NCBI GenBank assembly: GCA_905236085.1
Contig: CAJOOD010000180.1
Coordinates: 1 to 8,532, forward strand
Direction: 5' to 3'
Source of the DNA: an uncultured Bacilli bacterium
Lineage (GTDB): Bacteria; Bacillota_I; Bacilli_A; RFN20; CAG-826
DNA length: 8,532 bases
The position numbers and the translations under genes are program-made. This document shows, piece after piece, positions 1 to 5,972 of the stretch; the stretch's first letter is position 1, and each line of letters begins with the position of its first letter. Under the pieces are notes generated by a model. The model saw nothing but the letters and a program-made list of their open reading frames with translations, did not search any database and had not been told where the DNA came from.

Positions 1-2
1 GA

Positions 3-950
3 ATCTTTACCTTCTAAATATAAAGCAAAGCTAGGCCAATTTAAGATAGAATGTTTAATTCCATTAACTGTTCCTAATTCTTTTTTAATACTGGCTTTCA
101 TTAAAGGTAATGTATAATTACCGCCTTGGAAATGTTCATGAGTTAATATTGAACCACCTACAATTGGTAAATCCGAATTAGCACCTAAGAAATAATGTGG
201 GAAATAGTCGATAAAATCAAATAAGGCTTGTACATTATCTTTTGATACGATCATTGGAGTATGTTTATCTAATATAACAATACAGTGTTCATTATAATAG
301 CCATATGGGGAATATTGCATATACCAATCTCTATTATCAAGTTTAAGTGGAATGAGTCTTAAATTCTGTCTTGGAGGAGTCTTTTCAGAGCCTCCACATC
401 CTTCATTTTCGATACAAATAGCGCACTTTGGATAGGTTTCTTGCGTTTTTGCCGCGGATAAGGCTGCCTTGATATCCTTATTGGATTTCTCTGGTTTAGA
501 TAGGTTAATAGTCACTACTAAATCATGATCTCCACGATTAGATTCAATAATGATATTTTGTTCAATCTTACTCTTTTGCACATAATTATTCTTAATCGAT
601 AAATCAAAGAAATAATCTGTGGCTTTAACTTTATCTTTTTGATATAAGTTCCAGAATATATCATTAAATCTACTCGGTAGAGGTGTTAACATACCAAATA
701 ATTCGGTAATAAATTTCTCTTTTGCTTTATCATCTAATCCTTTTAGAGTTAGATATTCTTCTAAATCTTTGACCAATTCATCTGGTCGAGTCATTTCTTT
801 AATATGTTCGATATCAATTTCCACATCTTGAGGTAGTTTAACATCTAAACGGTACATCAAATAATTAGTGAAATATCTTTCATCACTATCTAATAGGCCT
901 AAATGAATTTTCGCATAAGCGATTAATTCTTTAATGGTTTTTTCTATCAT
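3..950 (-). CDS. galT: UDP-glucose--hexose-1-phosphate uridylyltransferase, class II (GalT), C-terminus cut by window edge
   Basis: 316 codons are read on the minus strand without a stop before the window edge; the class II family is about 490-500 residues, so roughly the last third is missing. The protein transfers UMP between UDP-glucose and galactose-1-phosphate in the cytoplasmic Leloir pathway. Family signatures seen: MIEKTIKELIAYA at the start, a Cys-rich stretch CAICIENEGCGG (176-187), the run PRQNLRLIPL (193-202), YSPYGYYNEHCIV (213-225), FPHYFLGANSDLPIVGGS (250-267), and the active-site HEHFQGG (271-277), whose HxHxQ arrangement corresponds to the catalytic His motif of GalT enzymes. 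The ATG at 948-950 is supported by an AAAAGGA Shine-Dalgarno about 9 nt upstream and by the fit to the family N-terminus. It lies 74 nt after the DUF1846 gene on the same strand, with a terminator-like hairpin between them. galK and galE are not in the window. Confidence 0.95.
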   Translation of the reverse strand, partial: MIEKTIKELIAYAKIHLGLLDSDERYFTNYLMYRLDVKLPQDVEIDIEHIKEMTRPDELVKDLEEYLTLKGLDDKAKEKFITELFGMLTPLPSRFNDIFWNLYQKDKVKATDYFFDLSIKNNYVQKSKIEQNIIIESNRGDHDLVVTINLSKPEKSNKDIKAALSAAKTQETYPKCAICIENEGCGGSEKTPPRQNLRLIPLKLDNRDWYMQYSPYGYYNEHCIVILDKHTPMIVSKDNVQALFDFIDYFPHYFLGANSDLPIVGGSILTHEHFQGGNYTLPLMKASIKKELGTVNGIKHSILNWPSFALYLEGKD

Positions 951-990
951 ATTTACTATATCCTTTTCCCTATCTATTATTTTAGCAATA

Positions 991-1026
991 ATAAATAAAA
1001 AATAAAGATAGAGATTACTCTATCTT
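991..1026 (-). terminator. Rho-independent terminator after the DUF1846 gene
   Basis: On the minus strand a perfect 9-bp inverted repeat (AAGATAGAG at 1005-1013, CTCTATCTT at 1018-1026, 4-nt loop) overlaps the TAA stop of the DUF1846 gene and is followed by a T-rich run (TATTTTTTATTTAT). The stem has only four G-C pairs, so termination may be partial and galT could be reached by read-through. I could not find a convincing -35/-10 pair for galT in the roughly 50 nt that remain. The plus-strand side has no T tract. Confidence 0.65.
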
Positions 1027-2503
1027 ACTGTTTATAGAAATATGATTTTGCTTCTTCGGTTACTCTCATGCCTAATTTATTAAGAGTTTTTAAGTCCGCT
1101 TGTCCTAATAAACACGAAGAATGGGCTTCACAATCCTTTAATTGAGATAATTTAGATAAACATAATTCAGCGACTGGATTTGTAGTGGCTTGAATGGCTA
1201 AGGCGATTAATATCTCTTCAGCGTGGATTTTAGCATTAATGTTATTTAAAGGTCCTAATTTTAATTCTTGAATCGGCTCTATAACATTCTTAGATAATAA
1301 GAGCATCTTATCTTTTAATCCCGCGAGCGCTTTTAAAGCATTAAGTAACATCGCCGCGGAGGCTGTTAATAAATCGCTCCTCTTACCAGTGATAATTCTT
1401 CCATCATGTAATTGAACAGCGATGACGGGTGTGCCAATCTTATCCGCTTTATCGTTAGCCACTTTAACAGATGGTCTATCATCGATGGTAAGATTTAATC
1501 TCTTCATAAGCATTTCAGCTTTCATGACTGCATCTTCATCAATCTTACCTAAGAGATAATCTTTTTTCGCATTAAAATATCTTCTTATAATTTCATCTTT
1601 GGAAGCCTTTTTAACTTCTTTATCATTCCTAATAGCAAAGCCCACCATATTAACACCCATATCAGTTGGGGAATTATATGGAGACTTACCAGAAATAGAA
1701 ATAAAGATATCTTTTAATAATGGGAATGTTTCGACATCTCTATTATAATTTACCGCGGTTTTGCCGTATTTTTCTAAATGATATGGGTCGATCATGTTGA
1801 CATCTTTTAAATCAATAGTCGCCGCTTCATAAGCCATATTAACAGGATGATTTAAAGGTAGATTCCATACTGGGAAGGTCTCATATTTAGCGTAGCCGGA
1901 TTTAATTCCATGTTTAAAATCATGATATAACTGCGATAAGCAGGTCGCCATCTTGCCGCTTCCTGGACCAGGAGCGGAGACGACCACTAATGGACGAGTG
2001 GTTTTAATATATTCGTTCTTACCTAAACCTTGTTCAGAAACAATAAGTGGAATATTTTGAGGATAACCCGCAATCTTATAATGCTTATAGACATTAATCT
2101 TTTGATGTTTTAATCTCCTCATGAATTTATCAACTTCTTCATTAGGCTCATAAAAAGATAAAACTACACTTTCCACCACTAATCCCGCGCGATTATAGGC
2201 CTGAATTAGTCTTTCTACTTCAATATCATAAGTAACACCGGTATCCGCGCGTACTTTTTTATTTTTAATATCATTAGAAGAAACCACTAAGACAATTTCT
2301 GCTTGATCTTTTAATGATAACAATAATTGTAATTTAGAATCTGGCTTAAATCCTGGAAGAACACGAGAGGCATGATAATCATCAAATAATTTACCGCCAA
2401 ATTCCAAATATAGATGTCCGCCGAACATCTTAATCCTTTCCAAAATATTCTCTTTTTGGATTCTTAGATATTTATCATTATCAAATGGTAACTTCTTACT
2501 CAT
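1025..2503 (-). CDS. DUF1846 / UPF0371 family protein
   Basis: The 492-residue length is normal for the DUF1846 (UPF0371) family, which is widespread in Firmicutes and some Actinobacteria and whose biochemical role is, to my knowledge, not established. Hallmarks seen: FGGHLYLEFGGKLFDDYHAS (27-46) followed by RVLPGF (47-52), a phosphate-loop-like SAPGPGSGKMATCLS (176-190) after a hydrophobic strand, SGYAKYETFPVWNLPLNHPV (202-221), VNMIDPYHL (235-243), and SPYNSPTDMGVNMVGFA (274-290). The Gly-rich loop suggests nucleotide or phosphate binding, but that is inference. No signal peptide or membrane helices are apparent, so it should be cytoplasmic. The start at 2503 leaves only a short lead before the conserved FDNDKYLRIQ, as in relatives, so it is likely correct, yet no Shine-Dalgarno precedes it. 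It appears to form its own transcription unit, with a candidate promoter at 2513-2540 and a terminator at 991-1026. Confidence 0.93.
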   Translation of the reverse strand: MSKKLPFDNDKYLRIQKENILERIKMFGGHLYLEFGGKLFDDYHASRVLPGFKPDSKLQLLLSLKDQAEIVLVVSSNDIKNKKVRADTGVTYDIEVERLIQAYNRAGLVVESVVLSFYEPNEEVDKFMRRLKHQKINVYKHYKIAGYPQNIPLIVSEQGLGKNEYIKTTRPLVVVSAPGPGSGKMATCLSQLYHDFKHGIKSGYAKYETFPVWNLPLNHPVNMAYEAATIDLKDVNMIDPYHLEKYGKTAVNYNRDVETFPLLKDIFISISGKSPYNSPTDMGVNMVGFAIRNDKEVKKASKDEIIRRYFNAKKDYLLGKIDEDAVMKAEMLMKRLNLTIDDRPSVKVANDKADKIGTPVIAVQLHDGRIITGKRSDLLTASAAMLLNALKALAGLKDKMLLLSKNVIEPIQELKLGPLNNINAKIHAEEILIALAIQATTNPVAELCLSKLSQLKDCEAHSSCLLGQADLKTLNKLGMRVTEEAKSYFYKQ

Positions 2504-2512
2504 AACGAAAAT

Positions 2513-2540
2513 ATTTTATCTTAGGTCAAAATAAATGTAA
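2513..2540 (-). promoter_or_regulatory. Candidate sigma-A promoter of the DUF1846 gene, very close to its start codon
   Basis: On the minus strand TTACAT (2535-2540) and TAAAAT (2513-2518) are spaced 16 bp. Transcription starting about 7 nt after the -10 would begin near 2506, only about 3 nt before the ATG at 2503. This fits the absence of a ribosome binding site in TTTTCGTTATG. In such AT-rich DNA -10-like hexamers arise by chance, so this is tentative. Confidence 0.35.
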
Positions 2541-2555
2541 CTAATTTTTATTTAA

Positions 2556-2602
2556 AATTTGTCTTATCTATTTCTTTAAAGAAGAAGATATAAAGACAAA
2601 TT
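2556..2602 (-). repeat. 47-nt imperfect inverted repeat (hairpin B)
   Basis: The ends are perfect 10-bp inverted copies (AATTTGTCTT at 2556-2565 and AAGACAAATT at 2593-2602). Inside, after a 3-nt bulge, ATCT/AGAT pair, and the centre is the palindrome TTCTTTAAAGAA. Read as RNA from the minus strand it would follow the 282-residue gene and hairpin A, with a mixed A/T tail (TTTAAATAAAAATT) and no clean U tract, so it is only a weak terminator candidate. It sits just upstream of the DUF1846 promoter region. Confidence 0.6.
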
Positions 2603-2633
2603 AATATCAATTAACCCGCAAATACGGGATATT
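2603..2633 (-). repeat. 31-nt inverted repeat (hairpin A) directly after a stop codon
   Basis: AATATC and GATATT form the outer 6-bp arms. An inner CCG/CGG stem (part of CCCG..CGGG) closes a 6-nt loop, with an unpaired GTTAATT on one side. It begins at the base next to the TAA of the 282-residue gene (2634-2636) and abuts hairpin B at 2602/2603, so the whole 78-nt intergenic stretch 2556-2633 is potentially folded. Confidence 0.5.
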
Positions 2634-3482
2634 TTATTTAATTTTAGATATATCTACACCAAACATATCCATCATATCATATCCTAATTTTTCTAATTTC
2701 TCGGCTAGGCCTTCTTCATAATTATTAGAGATACATTCACCTATATCCATAATATCTTTACGAAGTTTATCAAATTGTGCGGATATTTGCTGACGCTTGA
2801 TATCGTCAAATTTATAGATGTCTTTATACCATATGTTAAGAACATCTTTAATCTTAGCAATAGGTAATAATTGAAATTGGAAATCAACCTTATTATCTTC
2901 CTTTTTAATCAGCATACCTTTAGAGCTAAATACTGGTATAGCAAAGCAATTGATATCATCGGAAATCAAGAATGAATGAGTTGTCTTTTCGTTTTCTAAA
3001 AGAGGTACTTCAATTTCTAATTTTTCAATAAAATCATGCTTAGGAAAATCTTTATATTTCTTCTTGAATAATGAAGATAAATCAACATCAACTTTTTTAT
3101 TATTAAAAGCTCCATTTACCAATATATGTAATTGTTTTTGATAATAATTATTTGTGGTTAGAGTCTCTTTCCAATTACTATCGTGTGACCATTTTATTCG
3201 ATTGTTTTCTATAATTATGCGCTCAATGGCGTTATAAAACATCTCAACATAATCAATAGATATCTCACTTAATTTAGCAGCGGCAATATCGTATATATCT
3301 AATTGCTTTTGAAATTTCTCTAAGAATATCTTATCCCTTATCGGTGCTTCGCCTGTGTAAAAATATGATTCACCAACCTTTTCTATCATAGGTACAGTGT
3401 AACCATAATCATCTTTAACACCAGACCCATATAAACAATGAGATAAGGCCTCTAATAAATCTTTATTGAATTCTCTTTTCAT
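2634..3482 (-). CDS. Hypothetical protein of 282 residues, no family recognised
   Basis: I do not recognise this protein. It is soluble-looking and highly charged, with no signal peptide or membrane helix. The N-terminal part (1-100) contains CLYGSG (16-21) and a helix-rich stretch DIAAAKLSEI (65-74). A middle part (about 150-215) alternates hydrophobic and polar residues like beta strands (FIEKLEIEVPLL, INCFAIPVFSSKGMLIKK), and the C-terminal 225-275 looks like long amphipathic helices (DDIKRQQISAQFDKLRKDIM onward). Three cysteines (16, 179, 250) show no metal-site pattern. The start is well supported by a near-perfect Shine-Dalgarno, GAGGAGG, 10 nt before the ATG. That site begins just after the stop codon of the upstream 57-residue ORF 17 nt away, so the two genes are almost certainly cotranscribed and perhaps translationally coupled. 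Two hairpins follow its stop codon. Confidence 0.88.
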   Translation of the reverse strand: MKREFNKDLLEALSHCLYGSGVKDDYGYTVPMIEKVGESYFYTGEAPIRDKIFLEKFQKQLDIYDIAAAKLSEISIDYVEMFYNAIERIIIENNRIKWSHDSNWKETLTTNNYYQKQLHILVNGAFNNKKVDVDLSSLFKKKYKDFPKHDFIEKLEIEVPLLENEKTTHSFLISDDINCFAIPVFSSKGMLIKKEDNKVDFQFQLLPIAKIKDVLNIWYKDIYKFDDIKRQQISAQFDKLRKDIMDIGECISNNYEEGLAEKLEKLGYDMMDMFGVDISKIK

Positions 3483-3490
3483 AATTATAA

Positions 3491-3499
3491 AACCTCCTC
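3491..3499 (-). promoter_or_regulatory. Strong Shine-Dalgarno of the 282-residue gene, abutting the upstream stop codon
   Basis: GAGGAGGTT on the minus strand directly follows the TAA of the 57-residue ORF (TAAGAGGAGG). The AGGAGG core lies 10 nt before the ATG. It fixes the start of the downstream gene, and ribosomes finishing the small ORF would stop right beside it. Confidence 0.85.
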
Positions 3500-3673
3500 T
3501 TATTTAATAGGCAATGTTGGTGACCAGTTAATAAAGTTGTTAACTGAATGTGTCTTGTTAGATTGTCTAATGTCTTTTATCAAAGCGGGCTTATGATTAG
3601 GATTATTTTTCCAATCGATAAGCCATTTATCAATATGTCTAAGTAATTCTTTTTCTTCATTTTGTTGATACAT
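3500..3673 (-). CDS. Small ORF of 57 residues, possible remnant of an AAA+ ATPase N-terminus (COG1373/DUF4143-like)
   Basis: The ORF runs ATG at 3671-3673 to TAA at 3500-3502. It has a good ribosome binding site (AAGGAAAG about 6-8 nt upstream) and an upstream promoter candidate, so it is probably translated. The peptide has a charged N-terminal helix (EEKELLRHIDKWLIDW, 6-21), then NPNHKPALIKDIRQSNKT (24-41) and HSVNNFI. This resembles, from memory, the start of COG1373/DUF4143 AAA ATPases, where a WK..NPNHKP.-like stretch leads into the Walker A motif GARQVGKT. Here that motif would be DIRQSNKT (34-41): the glycines are lost while R36-Q37 and K40-T41 remain. It stops after 57 residues, whereas such ATPases run to about 400. 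It may therefore be a decayed fragment or a small protein that has taken on another role with the downstream 282-residue gene. The homology is inference. Confidence 0.65.
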   Translation of the reverse strand: MYQQNEEKELLRHIDKWLIDWKNNPNHKPALIKDIRQSNKTHSVNNFINWSPTLPIK

Positions 3674-3692
3674 GTTTACTTTCCTTGAATTA

Positions 3693-3720
3693 ATAATAAA
3701 ACATTTTTGGAAACAACCAA
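3693..3720 (-). promoter_or_regulatory. Candidate promoter for the 57/282-residue gene pair
   Basis: Minus-strand TTGGTT (3715-3720) and TATTAT (3693-3698) are spaced 16 bp. The predicted start lies near 3686, leaving a leader of about 13 nt that just holds the AAGGAAAG ribosome site. The -35 lies inside the first copy of the 26-bp direct repeat, so a protein bound to the repeat would compete with polymerase. The -10 matches 5 of 6 consensus bases, the -35 only 3 of 6. Confidence 0.4.
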
Positions 3721-3762
3721 GCGACTTTTCACTATATTTTCGGAAAAATCCAAGGGACTTTT
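3704..3762. repeat. Pair of 26-bp direct repeats, 33-bp period, in the divergent intergenic region
   Basis: Copy 1 (3704-3729) and copy 2 (3737-3762) match at 22 of 26 positions, sharing TTTT at both ends, GGAAA near the start and CCAAG then GACTTTT at the end. Each copy carries a small dyad (TTGG..CCAA in copy 1, GGA..TCC in copy 2). The offset of 33 bp is close to three helical turns, placing the copies on roughly the same DNA face. Copy 1 covers the likely -35 of the minus-strand gene pair. The arrangement looks like a double operator, though a repeat remnant from an older element is also possible. Confidence 0.75.
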
Positions 3763-3836
3763 AATTTTTTAATAACTTAAACCAATGCTTAAATACAATC
3801 TAATTTCTTATATATTTCAATAATTATCTTTTTATA

Positions 3837-3865
3837 TTTATAAAAAGAGAAACTTCATATATAAT
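3837..3865 (+). promoter_or_regulatory. Sigma-A-type promoter of the alpha-galactosidase gene
   Basis: A perfect -10 TATAAT (3860-3865) lies 17 bp after TTTATA (3837-3842, 4 of 6 matches to TTGACA). Transcription should begin near 3872, giving a leader of about 26 nt that includes the ribosome site TAGGAGAAA before ATG 3898. I saw no clear catabolite-response (cre) element around it. The direct repeats end about 75 bp upstream of the -35. Confidence 0.6.
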
Positions 3866-3897
3866 TAAATTATCTGAAACATACATAGGAGAAATTT

Positions 3898-5520
3898 ATG
3901 CATCTTACATATTTACTCGAAGGAAAAGAATACAAAATTGATAAACCTGATGAATTAATATCTTTTGTTCAAAGCGAAGAAGATAATCGTTTCTATTTAG
4001 CAATTAAACCTAAAAAAGATATCGTCTTAAAGCAAGCCACAATTGTTGTGCCGTTTAAAATTAATACCACGGATAGATATTTCTTAAACGGATATCAATC
4101 ATGGACCGATACCCATCTTTCAAGAGTGGGTTATGTGGAGAATTCTTTTAAAAGACATTCTCATCTATTAAGGAAAGTCTTCCCTTTAGATAAATATGGC
4201 GATGTCATATTCTACAAATATCGTATGGATAGATTACATTCTTTTGATGTTTTCTATTCTCAAGGTGAAAATGAGATATATCTATATAACAACAACTATA
4301 AGACTGCCTATCTCATCATCGAATTGCAAAAAACCAAAAATAGATTAATCCTATTTAGCGATGTTGAAAATAGAGTGATCAAAGCTAATGAAACATTTGT
4401 TATCTATGATTATTTCTTATCTTATAAATATGAAGAAGGAAAAGAATCATTTAAGAAGAAATTCCCTAAGAGAAATATTCCTAAATTATTCGGTTATACA
4501 TCATGGTATAACTATTATCAAAATATTAATGAAGAAATTATTCTTAGAGACCTATCCGCTTTAGATGATAGATTTGATTTATTCCAAATCGATGATGGTT
4601 ATGAAACATTTGTCGGCGACTGGTTAGATATCGATCCTATTAAATTCCCTAATGGATTAAAACCTATTATTGATAAAATCCATGCGAAAAACCTAAAAGC
4701 GGGTATCTGGCTAGCCCCATTTGTTGCCGAAGAAAAATCTAAATTATTCCAAGAACATAAAGAATATTTTAGATTAGATGAATCTGGCAACCCTATTAAA
4801 GTTGGTGTTAACTGGTCAGGACAATATGTCTTAGATATCGAAAACGAAGAAGTCATTAAATATATTAAGAAATGCTTGCAATATTATATTGATTTAGGTT
4901 TTGATTTCTTTAAATTAGATTTCTTATATGCGGTTAATGTTCCTAACGATTACACTCTTACACGTTCAGAAATCTCGCAAAAAGCCTACGAATTATTAAA
5001 AGATATCCTTAAAGATAAGATTATCTTAGGTTGTGGAGCGACTCTATTTAATTCCATCGGTAATTTTGATTATCTCCGTGTTGGTCCTGATATGACTTTA
5101 ACCTTTGATGATGTCTTATATATGCGCATGATGCATAGAGAAAGACCATCCACTAAAGTCACTATTCAAAACACCATATATAGAAGTTTCATGGATCAAA
5201 GATTATTTGGAAATGATCCAGATGTCTTCTTACTTAGAGATGAAAACACTAAATTAACTATCGAGCAAAGAAAAGCCTTGGTCTATATGGATGCTTTATT
5301 CGGTTCATTATTATTAACTAGCGATGACATCGCTACTTATAAAGATATACAAAAAGATATTTTATCTTATGCCTTAAGGTTGTATTATGAAGCGGAAGAT
5401 GTCAATTATAAAGTCTATCGTAAAAACGTCCATGTTAATTATTTATTAGATGGAGTTAGACATAGCTTTATCTATCACATCAATAAAGGTATATTAACCG
5501 ACGAGAAAGAAGAAAAATAA
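3898..5520 (+). CDS. Alpha-galactosidase, glycoside hydrolase family 36 (melibiase-like)
   Basis: This 540-residue protein belongs to the GH36/clan D melibiase group, which removes terminal alpha-linked galactose from melibiose, raffinose-type sugars and related glycosides. An N-terminal beta-rich region (1-190, with FLNGYQSWTDTHL at 62-74) precedes a (beta/alpha)8 barrel: GYTSWYNYYQNI (199-210), FQIDDGYE (229-236) and GDW (240-242), KAGIWLAPFVAE (267-278), FFKLDFLYA (337-345), LGCGATLF (377-384), RVGPDMT (394-400). By family comparison D341 is the likely nucleophile and D398 the likely acid/base. It is shorter than the roughly 700-residue classic GH36 enzymes. There is no signal peptide, so it acts on imported sugars. 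An AGGAG ribosome site lies 7 nt upstream and a TATAAT promoter precedes it. Its stop codon overlaps the next start by 1 nt (TAATG). Exact substrate is not certain; alpha-N-acetylgalactosaminidase activity occurs in the clan. Confidence 0.88.
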   Translation: MHLTYLLEGKEYKIDKPDELISFVQSEEDNRFYLAIKPKKDIVLKQATIVVPFKINTTDRYFLNGYQSWTDTHLSRVGYVENSFKRHSHLLRKVFPLDKYGDVIFYKYRMDRLHSFDVFYSQGENEIYLYNNNYKTAYLIIELQKTKNRLILFSDVENRVIKANETFVIYDYFLSYKYEEGKESFKKKFPKRNIPKLFGYTSWYNYYQNINEEIILRDLSALDDRFDLFQIDDGYETFVGDWLDIDPIKFPNGLKPIIDKIHAKNLKAGIWLAPFVAEEKSKLFQEHKEYFRLDESGNPIKVGVNWSGQYVLDIENEEVIKYIKKCLQYYIDLGFDFFKLDFLYAVNVPNDYTLTRSEISQKAYELLKDILKDKIILGCGATLFNSIGNFDYLRVGPDMTLTFDDVLYMRMMHRERPSTKVTIQNTIYRSFMDQRLFGNDPDVFLLRDENTKLTIEQRKALVYMDALFGSLLLTSDDIATYKDIQKDILSYALRLYYEAEDVNYKVYRKNVHVNYLLDGVRHSFIYHINKGILTDEKEEK

Positions 5521-5909
5521 TGACCTATTCTAAAATTAAAATATATCTAAGCATTGATAATCTTAATCATTCTAATGTTGAATCATATCTAGATGATATC
5601 AATTATGATGGTGATTATGAAACATTGATTAGACGTGATAATTCCATGGCTTTAAAAATCTGTTTCAATGATAAAGCAGAAGGCTATGTATCCGACATGA
5701 TAAGAAAAGGATTAAAGAATTTATTAAATACCCCAGAATTAATTAAAAAGACTAATGAAAAATATCACGCGGAAGCCTATCTAATTATTATCCCTCATCT
5801 CGTCGATGAAGAAGAGATTATTAATCCATCTCTATCTTTAGATGATGATATCATCGAATGGTTATATAAATCCAAAGTCCATATGGATTTAGATGTATAT
5901 CTAGCCTAA
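5520..5909 (+). CDS. DUF4279-like small protein coupled to alpha-galactosidase
   Basis: A 129-residue, acidic, cytoplasmic-looking protein. The best match I can make from memory is DUF4279 (PF14106), a family of unknown function about this size. The C-terminal end INPSLSLDDDIIEWLYKSKV (101-120) followed by HMDLDVYLA resembles that family's conserved finish: a Pro, a short strand, a helix with a buried Leu/Trp, then a final Asp-rich strand. The N-terminus (YSKIKIYLSIDN) fits its first strand. There is no catalytic motif. Its ATG overlaps the stop of the alpha-galactosidase by one base (TAATG) and only a weak purine run (AGAAGAAAAA) precedes it, so translation probably depends on coupling to the upstream gene. 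A strong terminator follows 10 nt after the stop. Cotranscription suggests a role linked to the galactosidase, but chance operon membership cannot be excluded. Confidence 0.8.
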   Translation: MTYSKIKIYLSIDNLNHSNVESYLDDINYDGDYETLIRRDNSMALKICFNDKAEGYVSDMIRKGLKNLLNTPELIKKTNEKYHAEAYLIIIPHLVDEEEIINPSLSLDDDIIEWLYKSKVHMDLDVYLA

Positions 5910-5916
5910 TTTCCAT

Positions 5917-5970
5917 AAAAAAATCACCTTTTTGCAAAGATTTCGCATTTATAGGTGATTTTTATTATTG
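5917..5970. terminator. Bidirectional rho-independent terminator between convergent genes
   Basis: An 11-bp perfect stem (AAAAATCACCT at 5919-5929, AGGTGATTTTT at 5953-5963) encloses a 23-nt region that itself holds the near-palindrome TGCAAAGATTTCGCA. A T run follows on the plus strand (TTTTTATTATT) and a run of seven T on the minus strand. It serves both the galactosidase/DUF4279 unit and the transporter/glycosyltransferase unit, which converge here with only 63 nt between their stop codons. Confidence 0.9.
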
Positions 5971-5972
5971 TT

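Noticed and set aside
2504..2633. Riboswitch or T-box leader of the DUF1846 gene
   Set aside because: The hairpins lie upstream of the likely promoter, and no T-box sequence or recognisable aptamer core is present.
3731..3736. TATAGT between the two direct repeats as a -10 for the minus-strand pair
   Set aside because: No acceptable -35 lies 16-18 bp upstream, and the leader would be longer than needed; the TATTAT nearer the gene fits better.
3704..3762. Start of a CRISPR array
   Set aside because: Only two imperfect copies with a 7-nt gap, and no cas genes nearby.
4599..4856. 85-codon open frame on the minus strand inside the alpha-galactosidase
   Set aside because: It lies wholly inside the barrel-coding part of a clear GH36 gene, has no ribosome site, and its peptide is a low-complexity shadow.
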